Positions 1 to 7,044 of a stretch of 13,161 nt of DNA are shown in pieces (the first letter of the stretch is position 1; each line of letters starts with the position of its first letter). A program made the translations under genes and the position numbers. The notes beneath the pieces are model-generated. The model was not told the DNA's origin, searched no databases, and worked only from the letters and a program-made list of their open reading frames with translations. Origin of the DNA: Paracoccaceae bacterium (GTDB taxonomy: Bacteria; Pseudomonadota; Alphaproteobacteria; Rhodobacterales; Rhodobacteraceae); contig JALWJU010000414.1 of assembly GCA_026997055.1 (NCBI GenBank), positions 1-13,161 on the forward strand, in the 5' to 3' direction.

Positions 1-991
1 TGCTGACCTGGCCCAGCGCCAGCTCGTCCTGGTCCTCGGCCGCGCGCCGGGCGGTGTCTTCGTCCTCGTCCTCGATGCGCCGGTTCAGGTTCAGGCTCTC
101 GACCCAGGAAAGAATCGCCTCGAAACGGTGCAGGATCAGGCTGTCGCGCCGCTCGGCGAGGTCGGACTCGGAGCGCCGCGCGCGCTTGCGCCCGGTCTCT
201 TCCTCGGCGCCGGGGCCGGTGCCCTCTTCCTGCATCTCCTCGGGGCGCTCGACCCTGGCGCGCGCCGCCATTGGCCGCAGGTCCGGCCACATGGGCACCG
301 GGCGGAAGGGGCGGTAGCCCCTCGGCGCGCGGATCGCGGAGAGGTCGGCGCCGGGGCTACGGATCAGCGCGAGATATTCGCGCGCAAGCGGGCTTTCGGG
401 CAGGGGGCCGCCCAGAAGGTGCATGATCGCCGCTTCCAGCGCCGCTTCGTGCCGGGGCAGGGCGGCGCGGGGCCGGGCGGCGCGGCTGGCGGCCAGCAGG
501 CGCTGGTAATGGGGCTTGAGGCCGGGGCAGTCGGTGAGCGTCGCCCGGGTCATCTCGGCGGCCTGAGAGAGCGCGCGCAGATCGGCGGCGAGCGGATCGG
601 GCTCGGAGACCGGCGCGGGGGCGTGGGCGGCAGCGGCGGCGAGCCAGAAATAGAGCGCCGCATTGGCCTCGCGCTCGGCAAAGGTGGCGATGCGCGCGGG
701 CAGGCTGAGCGCCTCGCCGTCAAGGCTCGGGCGCGCTTCGCGCTCGCGCCAGGTGCCGAGCGCCCGGCGCCAGGAAAGGCGGTGGTGCTGGCTGGTGGGG
801 GCGGCGGCTCTTATCTCGGTGGCGTGACTGCCGCCCAGGCCGCGAAAGAACACCCCCAGCCGCCCCTCGATCTCGCTCAGATGCACCGCGGCTTCTGCAT
901 GCTCGTCCGGCGCGTCCAGCCGGCTGGCGATGCGGTGCCAGACCTTGCCGATGGTCTCTTCGGGTTCGAATATGTCAAGCGGTTCTGGCAT
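1..991 (-). CDS. norD: NorD, NO reductase activation protein (partial, N-terminal part)
   Basis: This is the N-terminal 330 residues of NorD, read on the minus strand from an ATG at 991 (MPEPLDIFEPEE...). The frame is open to the left edge, so the C-terminal half, including the von Willebrand factor A domain expected in this family, lies outside the window. The visible part is mostly helical. It has an acidic/basic charged linker around residues 265-290 and an Asp/Glu-rich stretch near residue 310. In known cNOR operons, NorD works with the MoxR ATPase NorQ to insert or activate metal (non-heme FeB) in NorB. It follows norQ by 68 nt, and that gap contains two inverted repeat copies. A GAAGG Shine-Dalgarno sequence precedes the ATG. 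The call rests on the N-terminal sequence style plus position directly after norQ in the usual norCBQD order. Confidence 0.9.
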   Translation of the reverse strand, partial: MPEPLDIFEPEETIGKVWHRIASRLDAPDEHAEAAVHLSEIEGRLGVFFRGLGGSHATEIRAAAPTSQHHRLSWRRALGTWREREARPSLDGEALSLPARIATFAEREANAALYFWLAAAAAHAPAPVSEPDPLAADLRALSQAAEMTRATLTDCPGLKPHYQRLLAASRAARPRAALPRHEAALEAAIMHLLGGPLPESPLAREYLALIRSPGADLSAIRAPRGYRPFRPVPMWPDLRPMAARARVERPEEMQEEGTGPGAEEETGRKRARRSESDLAERRDSLILHRFEAILSWVESLNLNRRIEDEDEDTARRAAEDQDELALGQVS

Positions 992-1007
992 CGGCCTTCG
1001 TCCGGGG

Positions 1008-1028
1008 CGATTTTTCTGCGAAAAATCG
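1008..1028. repeat. Interspersed palindromic repeat, first norQ-norD copy
   Basis: A 21-nt palindrome with core GATTTTTCTGCGAAAAATC, the exact reverse complement of the copy at 13126-13146. It lies in the 68-nt gap between norQ and norD, just upstream of the norD ribosome site. Confidence 0.85.
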
Positions 1029-1034
1029 GGAGTC

Positions 1035-1053
1035 AGATTTTCGCAGAAAATTT
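1035..1053. repeat. Interspersed palindromic repeat, second (degenerate) norQ-norD copy
   Basis: AGATTTTCGCAGAAAATTT is a diverged copy in the opposite orientation, 6 nt from the first. Together the two copies can fold into one long imperfect hairpin in the norQ-norD message. Confidence 0.75.
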
Positions 1054-1059
1054 GCGTGC

Positions 1060-1866
1060 TCAGCCATAGATCGCCGAGACGATGTCGAGCAGCCCGGCTT
1101 TCACGTCCTCGTCGTCGGTGAGCGGCTCGATCATGGCGGCGAGGATGGCGCGTTCGAGCGGCATGCCGGCGGCGATCAGGGTCGCGGCATAGATCACCAG
1201 CCGGGTCGAGACGCCTTCTTCCAGGTCCTGGCCCCTGAGCGCGCGCAGCTTGCCGGCCAGCCGCACGAGGTTCTTCACGCGGCCTGTCTCGAGCCCGCTT
1301 TCGCGCGCGACGATTTCCACCTCGCGCTCGGGCGCGGGGAAGTCGAAATCCACCGACAGGAAGCGCTGGCGGGTGGAGGGCTTGAGGGTCTTGAGGATGT
1401 TCTGGTAGCCCGGGTTGTAGGAGGCGACCAGCATGAAGCCCGGCGCCGCCTCGATCTCCTCGCCGGTCTTGTCCAAGGGCAGGATGCGCCGGTCGTCGGT
1501 GAGCGGGTGCAGCACCACGGTCACGTCCTTGCGCGCCTCCACCACCTCGTCGAGATAGCAGATCGCGCCTTCGCGCACCGCGCGCGTCAGCGGGCCGTCG
1601 ACCCACACCGTTTCGCCGCCCTTGAGCAGGAAGCGGCCCACGAGGTCGGCCGCCGACAGGTCGTCGTGGCAGGCCACCGTGTAGAGCGGCCGGCCCAGGC
1701 GCGCGGCCATATGGGCGACGAAGCGGGTCTTGCCCACCCCCGTCGGCCCCTTGAGCAGCAGCGGCAGGCGGTGGGCGAAGGCGGCTTCGAAGATGTCGCA
1801 TTCGTCGGCGACGGGCAGGTAGAAGGGGGCGTGTGCCCCCTCCTGTCTGGTCTCGGCGGTGGCCAT
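1060..1866 (-). CDS. norQ: NorQ, MoxR-family AAA+ ATPase for NO reductase maturation
   Basis: A cytoplasmic AAA+ ATPase of the MoxR/CbbQ/NirQ group, 268 residues. The Walker A motif GPTGVGKT lies at about residues 40-47 and the Walker B segment AICYLDE ends at D106-E107. A sensor-like LVASYNPGYQ follows at about 147-156 and an arginine-finger region STRQRF at about 164-169. Known NorQ proteins act with NorD to activate the NorCB reductase. The ATG at 1866 is chosen over an upstream in-frame start at 1896 because it has an AGGAGG ribosome site at proper distance and lies one base after the norB stop, which indicates translational coupling. The C terminus is NorQ-like (DEDVKAGLLDIVSAIYG). Confidence 0.95.
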   Translation of the reverse strand: MATAETRQEGAHAPFYLPVADECDIFEAAFAHRLPLLLKGPTGVGKTRFVAHMAARLGRPLYTVACHDDLSAADLVGRFLLKGGETVWVDGPLTRAVREGAICYLDEVVEARKDVTVVLHPLTDDRRILPLDKTGEEIEAAPGFMLVASYNPGYQNILKTLKPSTRQRFLSVDFDFPAPEREVEIVARESGLETGRVKNLVRLAGKLRALRGQDLEEGVSTRLVIYAATLIAAGMPLERAILAAMIEPLTDDEDVKAGLLDIVSAIYG

Positions 1867-1867
1867 G

Positions 1868-3229
1868 TCAGGCCTCCTGCCCGGTGCCGCGCGCAATCAC
1901 CTCGCGCCCCGGCACCAGCTGTGCCCAGATGAACACGAGCGCGCCGGTCACCACGACGAGCCCCGCGCCCCAGCGCATGACGTAAAAGAGATTCACCGCG
2001 TCCTGGGTGTCCATGAAGGCTTCGCCCATGACCCGCTGCAGATGCGTCTGGACGGTGCCGGCAAAGGTCAGCACGAAGGTCATGAAGGCCATGCCCCCGG
2101 TCATCAGCCAGAAGCTGCCCATGTTCAGCACCTGGTTATAGGGGTCGCGCCCGCGCAGGATCGGCATGGCATAGGTGATGATCGCCAGATTGACCGACAC
2201 ATAGGCGCCGTAGAAGGCCAGGTGGCCGTGGGCGGCGGTGATCTGGGTGCCGTGGGTGTAGTAATTGACCCCGTGCAGCGTATGCAGGAAGCCCCAGACC
2301 CCGGCGCCGAAGAAGGCGATGGTGGCCGCGCCCAGCGACCACAGGAGCGCGGCCTTGTTGGGGTGGTCGCGCCGGCCCTTCCAGACCATGACGAAGGCAA
2401 AGCTCATCATCGCGAAGAACGGCACCACCTCGAGCGAGGAGAAGATCGAGCCGATCCACTGCCAGTAGCCCGGCGTGCCGATCCAGTAATAATGATGGCC
2501 GGTGCCGAGGATGCCGGAAAACAGCGCGGTCGCGACGATCACATAGAGCCACTTCTCGACGATCTCGCGGTCAACGCCGGTGAGCTTCAGCATCAGGAAG
2601 GCGAGGATCGAGGCCATCACCAGCTCCCAGGTCGCCTCCACCCACAGATGCACCACATACCACCAGAACATCTTGTCCAGCGACAGGTTGCCCGGATTGT
2701 AGAAGGCGAAGAGAAACAGCAGCACCAGCCCCCAGAGCCCCAGGAGCAGCACGTTGGTGATCGCGGTCTTGCGCCCTTTGAGCGAGGTCAGCGTGATATT
2801 GTAGAGGAAGATCAGCGCCGCCACCACGATGCCGAGCTTGACCCAGAGGGGCTGCTCCAGAAACTCGCGCCCCTCCTTGCCCAGGAGCCAGTGGCCGGGA
2901 AACAGGTCGAAGAGGTAGGAGATCACCGCCCCGGCCGTGCCCAGGAGCAGGATCAGAAGCTGCACATAGGCGAGCATGGGCGATTGCAGCTCGCGCTCGG
3001 CCTCTTCGGGCACCAGGAAATAGGCGGCGCCGAAAAAGCCCAGCAGCAGCCAGACGATCAGCGCGTTGGTGTGCAGCATCCGCACGATGTTGAAGGGTGC
3101 GGCCTCGGCGTAGAAATTCGGGTCGATATAGATCCAGCCGGCCCACAGCCCGCCCAGCACCTGCACCGAAAACACGGCCATGGCGGCGAGGAAGTACCAG
3201 TAGGCGACTCTCTGCGATTGGTATTTCAT
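1868..3229 (-). CDS. norB: NorB, nitric oxide reductase large subunit
   Basis: Catalytic subunit of cytochrome c-dependent nitric oxide reductase (2 NO to N2O), an integral inner-membrane member of the heme-copper oxidase superfamily. It has 453 residues and about 12 hydrophobic segments. All key ligands can be placed by comparison with Pseudomonas NorB. H53 and H336 would bind low-spin heme b, H334 would bind heme b3, and H194, H245 and H246 would bind the non-heme FeB. E198 and E267 match the two conserved active-site glutamates. No quinol-oxidase-type N-terminal extension is present, so this is cNOR rather than qNOR, which agrees with the neighbouring norC. AGGAG precedes the ATG. It lies 31 nt after norC and one base before norQ, in one operon. 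Confidence 0.97.
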   Translation of the reverse strand: MKYQSQRVAYWYFLAAMAVFSVQVLGGLWAGWIYIDPNFYAEAAPFNIVRMLHTNALIVWLLLGFFGAAYFLVPEEAERELQSPMLAYVQLLILLLGTAGAVISYLFDLFPGHWLLGKEGREFLEQPLWVKLGIVVAALIFLYNITLTSLKGRKTAITNVLLLGLWGLVLLFLFAFYNPGNLSLDKMFWWYVVHLWVEATWELVMASILAFLMLKLTGVDREIVEKWLYVIVATALFSGILGTGHHYYWIGTPGYWQWIGSIFSSLEVVPFFAMMSFAFVMVWKGRRDHPNKAALLWSLGAATIAFFGAGVWGFLHTLHGVNYYTHGTQITAAHGHLAFYGAYVSVNLAIITYAMPILRGRDPYNQVLNMGSFWLMTGGMAFMTFVLTFAGTVQTHLQRVMGEAFMDTQDAVNLFYVMRWGAGLVVVTGALVFIWAQLVPGREVIARGTGQEA

Positions 3230-3260
3230 GGTCTTTCTCCTTGTCCCGCGTCAGCGCGGA

Positions 3261-3713
3261 TCAGCCCGCGTCATTGGGCGGCCAGCTCTGGGTCTTGATC
3301 GTGCCGGTCCACAGCAGGAAATCGGCGAGATTCCTGATCTCTTCGTCGTCGAGGTCGAACTGCGGCATCTGCCGGCGGCCTTCGATGCCGGTGGGCTGGG
3401 CCTCCATCCAGCCCTTGAGCATCTCATAGGCGCCTTCGGGGTCGTCCTGCACGCCCCAGCGGCGCATCACGTTGCCGAGCTCGGGGGCGAAATAGGCCCC
3501 CTCGCCCAGGATGGTATGGCAGTTGACGCAGGCGTTTTCCTCCCACACCCGCTTGCCCGCGACCACTGAATCGGTCAGCGTTTCGGCGCTGGTCGAATGG
3601 TTCCTGATATAGCCCACGGAGTTGAACGACAGGACCAGGAATATCGCGATAAAGAACAGCGATCCGCCGTAAAACACGTTGCGGGCCATCGTTTTCGTCA
3701 TGACCTCAGGCAT
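3261..3713 (-). CDS. norC: NorC, membrane-anchored cytochrome c subunit of NO reductase
   Basis: Small subunit of cNOR, 150 residues. It has a single N-terminal membrane anchor (about residues 12-34) and a periplasmic monoheme cytochrome c domain. The heme site is C62-V-N-C65-H66, followed by the typical TILGEGAYFAPELGNV stretch, and the probable methionine ligand is M116 in RRQMPQFD. It passes electrons from soluble c-type donors to NorB. The start at 3713 (MPEVMTK) is preferred because a strong AGGAGG lies 7 nt upstream. A start at 3701 would have poor spacing, and the longer in-frame extension reads into the promoter. It is the first gene of norCBQD, driven by the shared palindromic box that it divides with nirS. 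Confidence 0.97.
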   Translation of the reverse strand: MPEVMTKTMARNVFYGGSLFFIAIFLVLSFNSVGYIRNHSTSAETLTDSVVAGKRVWEENACVNCHTILGEGAYFAPELGNVMRRWGVQDDPEGAYEMLKGWMEAQPTGIEGRRQMPQFDLDDEEIRNLADFLLWTGTIKTQSWPPNDAG

Positions 3714-3794
3714 CCTCTTCCCTCCTCGGGGTTGACGTACCCGCGCCCTGCCGGGCCGGCCGGCAGTACCGGGTGCAATGGTTCCACGAACTGG

Positions 3795-3800
3795 AAAATA
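3795..3800 (-). promoter_or_regulatory. Predicted norC -10 element
   Basis: On the minus strand this reads TATTTT (4 of 6 to TATAAT). It begins exactly 22 nt from the edge of the NNR box at 3823-3836. That puts the box centre at -41.5 relative to a start near 3788, the usual class II FNR-type arrangement, and leaves a leader of about 75 nt before the norC ATG. Predicted from spacing only. Confidence 0.5.
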
Positions 3801-3822
3801 TCGCATGGGCGAGGGCGGAGCC

Positions 3823-3836
3823 TTGACAATCGTCAA
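3823..3836. promoter_or_regulatory. NNR/DNR/FNR-type box shared by norC and nirS
   Basis: TTGACAATCGTCAA is a perfect palindrome (TTGAC-N4-GTCAA). It matches the half-sites bound by NNR/DNR regulators and is near the FNR consensus TTGAT-N4-ATCAA. It lies in the 186-nt gap between divergent norC and nirS. A -10-like hexamer starts 22 nt from it on each side, so one dimer-binding site could activate both genes at -41.5. The likely activator is the CRP/FNR-family protein encoded at 6197-6910, whose recognition helix carries the E-x-x-S-R motif used for this type of half-site. Confidence 0.85.
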
Positions 3837-3858
3837 GAGGCGACTCGTGCGCATGCGA

Positions 3859-3864
3859 TAGAAT
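3859..3864 (+). promoter_or_regulatory. Predicted nirS -10 element
   Basis: TAGAAT (5 of 6 to TATAAT) begins 22 nt after the NNR box, which places the box centre at -41.5 from a start near 3871. The leader to the nirS ATG would be about 29 nt and contains GGAGG. Confidence 0.6.
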
Positions 3865-3899
3865 GCAGTCACGTTCAACCTGGTCCGGAGGACAACAGA

Positions 3900-5552
3900 A
3901 TGGGCTTCTCAAGATTTTCCAGACAACTCTCCGCCGTCATGCTGGCGCTGCCCCTGGCGGCGGTCGCCGCCGGTGCGGGCGCCGGCGAACGGATGCTCGA
4001 CGACGAGGAATTCGCCAGAGCCAAGGACATCTTCTTCGAGCGCTGCGCCGGCTGCCACGGGGTGCTGCGCAATGGCGCGACCGGCCCGGCCCTGACCCCG
4101 GACGTGACCGGCGAACTGGGCTATGAGGGCGCGGTCAGCTTCATCACCTACGGCTCGCCCGCCGGCATGCCCAACTGGGGCACGTCCGGCGAACTGACCG
4201 AGGAAGAGATCGACCTGATGGCCAATTACGTGATGATGGAGCCCCCGGTGCCCCCCGAATGGGGCCTGCCCGAGATGCTCGAGACCTGGAAGGTCATCGT
4301 CCCGCCCGAGGAGCGCCCGACCGAAAAGATGAACGACTACAATATCGACAACATCTTCTCGGTCACCCTGCGCGATACCGGCGAAGTGGCGCTGATCGAC
4401 GGCGACACCTACGAGATCATCAATATCGTCGAGACCGGCTATGCGGTGCATATCAGCCGGGTGTCGGCCTCGGGGCGCTACATCCTGGTCATCGCCCGCG
4501 ACGCCAAGGTGGACATGATCGACCTGTGGATGGAAAAGCCCGACGTGGTGGCCGAGGTACGCGTGGGGCTCGAGGCGCGCTCGGTGGAGACATCCAAGTT
4601 CCCGGGCTACGAGGACAGATACGCCATCGCCGGCTCCTACTGGCCGCCGCAATACACGATCATGGACGGCGACACGCTGGAGCCGCTGCGCGTGGTCTCG
4701 ACCCGCGGCATGACCTATGACACCGGCGAATACCACCCCGAGCCGCGCGTGGCCTCGATCGTGGCCAGCCACTTCAACCCGGAATTCATCGTCAACGTGA
4801 AGGAAACCGGCCACACGCTGATGATCGACTATTCCGACCTGGACAGCCTCAGGGTAACCGACATCGCCACCGAACGCTTCCTGCATGACGGCGGCTTCGA
4901 CGCCTCCGGGCGCTACTTCCTGGTGGCCGCCAATGCCCGCGACAAGGTGGTGGTGATCGACACCAGGGACAACAAGCTGGTGAACATCGTCGAAACCGAC
5001 GGCATCAAGCCGCATCCGGGCCGTGGCGCGAACTTCGTGCATCCGGTCTATGGTCCGGTCTGGGCCACACCGCATCTGGGCGACGAGTCGATCGCGCTGA
5101 TCGGCACCGACCCCGAAGGCCACCCGGATCAGGCCTGGAAGCTGGCCGGCCAGCTCTTCGGCCTGGGCGGCGGGCAGCTGTTCATCAAGACCCATCCCAA
5201 TTCCGACCACCTCTATGTGGATGCGCCGCTCAACCCGGACCCGGAGCTTTCGGGCTCGGTCGCGGTGTTCACCATCAGCGAGATGGGCGAGGGCGAGGCC
5301 GAATTCGTCACCCTGCCGATCGCCGAATGGGCCGGCATCGAGGGCGGCGGCCAGCCGCGCGTGGTCCAGCCCGAATACAACATGGCCGGCGATCAGGTCT
5401 GGTTCTCGGTCTGGAACGCCAAGGACAAGCAGTCGGCGATCGTGATCGTGGACGACAAGACGCTGCAGCCGATCAAGGTGATCAAGGACCCCCGCCTGAT
5501 CACGCCCACCGGCAAGTTCAACGTCTACAACACGCGCAACGACATCTACTGA
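3900..5552 (+). CDS. nirS: NirS, cytochrome cd1 nitrite reductase
   Basis: Periplasmic dissimilatory nitrite reductase (nitrite to NO), 550 residues with a signal peptide over about residues 1-28. The cytochrome c domain has heme site C49-A-G-C52-H53 and probable ligand M90 (GMPNWG). The eight-bladed d1 domain keeps the axial His H184 (GYAVHISR) and the two catalytic histidines H329 (LHDGG) and H372 (KPHPGRG), matching His182, His327 and His369 of the Pseudomonas enzyme. The C terminus TPTGKFNVYNT is a family signature. The start at 3900 follows GGAGG, and upstream in-frame extension would read through the promoter. The mature N terminus is short, with about 20 residues before the heme site, and lacks the arm that carries the d1-ligand tyrosine in Paracoccus and P. 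aeruginosa. The d1 heme synthesis genes are not next to it. Confidence 0.98.
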   Translation: MGFSRFSRQLSAVMLALPLAAVAAGAGAGERMLDDEEFARAKDIFFERCAGCHGVLRNGATGPALTPDVTGELGYEGAVSFITYGSPAGMPNWGTSGELTEEEIDLMANYVMMEPPVPPEWGLPEMLETWKVIVPPEERPTEKMNDYNIDNIFSVTLRDTGEVALIDGDTYEIINIVETGYAVHISRVSASGRYILVIARDAKVDMIDLWMEKPDVVAEVRVGLEARSVETSKFPGYEDRYAIAGSYWPPQYTIMDGDTLEPLRVVSTRGMTYDTGEYHPEPRVASIVASHFNPEFIVNVKETGHTLMIDYSDLDSLRVTDIATERFLHDGGFDASGRYFLVAANARDKVVVIDTRDNKLVNIVETDGIKPHPGRGANFVHPVYGPVWATPHLGDESIALIGTDPEGHPDQAWKLAGQLFGLGGGQLFIKTHPNSDHLYVDAPLNPDPELSGSVAVFTISEMGEGEAEFVTLPIAEWAGIEGGGQPRVVQPEYNMAGDQVWFSVWNAKDKQSAIVIVDDKTLQPIKVIKDPRLITPTGKFNVYNTRNDIY

Positions 5553-5572
5553 TCCCGCGTGACAGCGACCCG

Positions 5573-5597
5573 AAGGGGCGGCCCCGCGCCGCCCCTT
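5573..5597 (+). terminator. Strong hairpin after nirS (terminator or attenuator)
   Basis: AAGGGGCGGC (5573-5582) and GCCGCCCCTT (5588-5597) form a perfect 10-bp stem with a 5-nt loop. It starts 20 nt after the nirS stop. No U tract follows (CCCCG), so it may slow or partly stop transcription, or protect the 3' end of the nirS message, rather than end transcription fully. The next gene starts only 21 nt downstream. Confidence 0.5.
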
Positions 5598-5618
5598 CCC
5601 CGTGAAAGGCCGGAAACG

Positions 5619-6155
5619 ATGCGCCTTGCCCCCGCTCCGATGCTGTTTTTCGCCCTCGCCCTCCTGCTGCCGGCCCCGCCCGCTTCCGCCGCCGACAGCG
5701 CCCTGTCCGCCGACGGCAGGTGGCGCGCCGAACTGGTCGCCCCCGACCGGCTGGCGATCACCGCCGCCGATACCGGCGCGCTGGCGCGGGTCTTCGAGGG
5801 GGTGGCGCGCGACGGCACGCCCTCGCGCTTCGAGGGCGTCTATGTGGACCCGACCCGGCGCCATTTCATCGTGCCGCTGCTGGATGCGCCCGAATACTGG
5901 CTGATCGCCACCGACCCGGACGCGCCGCCGGTCTATGAAGGCTTCGTGCACAGCCGCGAGGCGGGCATGGTCGAGGGGCTGCCCTCGAGCCGGGGCCTGT
6001 TCGCCCGCGAGCGGGTGCCGGTGGAGCATATCCTGACCCGGCCGAGATTTTCCGACGACTTTCGCGAGATGTACGCCCTGACCCCGGACGGCAGGCTGCT
6101 CGTGACGGTGAACCTTTATGTCGATCGCGAGATCGGCCTGGAGCCGGTCGAATGA
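5619..6155 (+). CDS. Small secreted protein resembling part of a d1-type beta-propeller
   Basis: An unnamed 178-residue protein with a clear signal peptide (about residues 1-25, ending PPASAA), so probably periplasmic. After it come propeller-blade-like strands. SADGRWRAEL and DRLAITAADTGALARVFEG are followed by RHFIVPLLDAPEYWLIATDP at about 81-100, which recalls the first blades of NirF and cytochrome d1 domains. A later segment, DDFREMYALTPDGRLLVTVNLYVDREIGLE, ends like another blade. It is far shorter than NirF (about 390 residues) or the NirS d1 domain, and I see no heme c motif. It lies 66 nt after nirS on the same strand, with a terminator-like hairpin between. The start at 5619 is supported by AAAGG/GGAAA upstream and by the signal peptide beginning there. 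A role in d1 heme handling or NirS maturation is inference only; it could also be a decayed propeller gene. Confidence 0.8.
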   Translation: MRLAPAPMLFFALALLLPAPPASAADSALSADGRWRAELVAPDRLAITAADTGALARVFEGVARDGTPSRFEGVYVDPTRRHFIVPLLDAPEYWLIATDPDAPPVYEGFVHSREAGMVEGLPSSRGLFARERVPVEHILTRPRFSDDFREMYALTPDGRLLVTVNLYVDREIGLEPVE

Positions 6156-6196
6156 CGCGGGCTGCCCGCCCCTTCCGGCGGAGGAACCGGGATCGC

Positions 6197-6910
6197 TCAG
6201 GCGCAGGGGGTGGCCTGCTTGCGCCCCGGCCGGTCGCTTTCGGCGAATTCCCTGAGCCTGCCCAGATCGGCCACGCTCACATGCCCGCCGCGCACGCTCA
6301 CCCCCAGCGGGCGCAGATTGGCGATCGAGCGCGACAGGCTCTCGGGCTTCATCCCCAGCCGCTTGGCGATCAGCCCCTTGTCATAGGGAAGCGCAAAGGC
6401 GCTCGCCCCCTCCTGCACCGGCGCCAGCGCCAGCAGGAAGGTCGCCAGGCGCTGGGCGCCGGTATGACCCTTGATGTCCTCGATCTCCATCACCAGTTCG
6501 CGGTTGTGGCGAAAGGTGCTGGCCAGCATCGCCATGGCGATTTCCGGATGCTGGCGGATCTGCTCGGCAATGGTCTTCGCGGCGATCTGAAACAGCACCG
6601 CATCCTCCACCGCCTCGACCGTCACCGGATACTTCCCGCCCTTGAGCGCCGCCGCCTCGCCGAAGCTCTCGCCCGGCCCATAGACCGCGACCACGATATC
6701 GTCGCCGGCGCTGGTGATCCGGCCGAGCTTCATCAGCCCTTCCAGCACGATGAAGATCGACCTGGCCCGGTCCCCCTGCACGAACAGCGTCTCGCCGCGC
6801 GAAAGCCGGGCCAGGCCGCCCCGCCGCAGGAGATCCTCCAGAAGCGCCGGCGGGAGGTCGCGAAACATCAGGGAGTTTCGCAATGTCTTCACATGCGCCT
6901 TGCCCAGCAT
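6197..6910 (-). CDS. CRP/FNR-family regulator, Dnr/Nnr-like (probable NO-responsive activator)
   Basis: A transcription factor of 237 residues. The N-terminal cyclic-nucleotide-binding-like beta-roll (about 15-115) contains LFVQGD, FIVLEG and GPGESFGEAA. A dimerisation helix runs about 120-145 and a C-terminal winged helix about 150-215. The recognition helix PESLSRSIANL has E190, S193 and R194, the E-x-x-S-R pattern of FNR that reads TTGAC/T half-sites. The only cysteine is C236, so it cannot carry an FNR-type Fe-S cluster, which fits the heme/NO-sensing Dnr/Nnr group. The ATG at 6910 is preferred: a purine-rich AAAGGGG lies upstream and the protein length is then normal. A TTG start at 6979 would add a basic, low-complexity extension that overlaps a predicted FNR box. 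It is convergent with the nirS-linked gene and divergent from two small membrane genes. It probably controls nirS and norCBQD. Confidence 0.9.
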   Translation of the reverse strand: MLGKAHVKTLRNSLMFRDLPPALLEDLLRRGGLARLSRGETLFVQGDRARSIFIVLEGLMKLGRITSAGDDIVVAVYGPGESFGEAAALKGGKYPVTVEAVEDAVLFQIAAKTIAEQIRQHPEIAMAMLASTFRHNRELVMEIEDIKGHTGAQRLATFLLALAPVQEGASAFALPYDKGLIAKRLGMKPESLSRSIANLRPLGVSVRGGHVSVADLGRLREFAESDRPGRKQATPCA

Positions 6911-6972
6911 GCCCTGACCCCTTTCGCCCCTTCGCCGCCGCCCGACCCGCGCCGCGACCTTTCCGCAGCCTT

Positions 6973-6986
6973 TTAACAAATATCAA
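6973..6986. promoter_or_regulatory. FNR/NNR-type box upstream of the small membrane genes
   Basis: TTAACAAATATCAA has a perfect right half-site (ATCAA) and a left half-site one base off consensus (TTAAC for TTGAC). On the plus strand the hexamer TATCAA (7009-7014, 4 of 6 to TATAAT) starts exactly 22 nt later, the same geometry as at norC and nirS. On the minus strand the equivalent hexamer is GCGGGT, so the site points to the gene at 7045 and not to the regulator. Confidence 0.6.
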
Positions 6987-7008
6987 GGCAAGGCAACAGC
7001 CCCCGGCG

Positions 7009-7014
7009 TATCAA
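7009..7014 (+). promoter_or_regulatory. Predicted -10 element for the small membrane gene pair
   Basis: TATCAA lies 22 nt after the FNR/NNR-type box at 6973-6986. A start near 7021 would give a short leader containing GAGG before the ATG at 7045. Predicted from spacing and composition only. Confidence 0.45.
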
Positions 7015-7044
7015 GGGGCATCGGCAACCAGAGGAGCGCAAGAG

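Noticed and set aside
1008..1053. Possible CRISPR array from the repeats between norQ and norD
   Set aside because: There are only two short palindromic copies in opposite orientation with a 6-nt gap, and no regular spacers.
128..1069. A plus-strand frame of 313 codons at the left end
   Set aside because: The minus strand here encodes NorD in an uninterrupted frame that starts properly after norQ; the plus-strand product has no recognisable features.
1859..3298. A long open frame antisense to norB
   Set aside because: The translation is rich in His, Gln and Glu without any domain pattern, while the minus strand encodes an intact NorB with all metal ligands.
3909..6029. A long open frame of 706 codons antisense to nirS
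   Set aside because: Its protein is His/Arg/Gly/Asp-rich low-complexity sequence typical of the opposite strand of GC-rich genes. The plus strand encodes a complete NirS with all key residues.
6911..6979. An N-terminal extension of the CRP/FNR regulator from a TTG start
   Set aside because: The added residues are basic low-complexity sequence, the TTG lies inside a predicted FNR-type box, and the ATG at 6910 has a purine-rich site and gives the usual family length.
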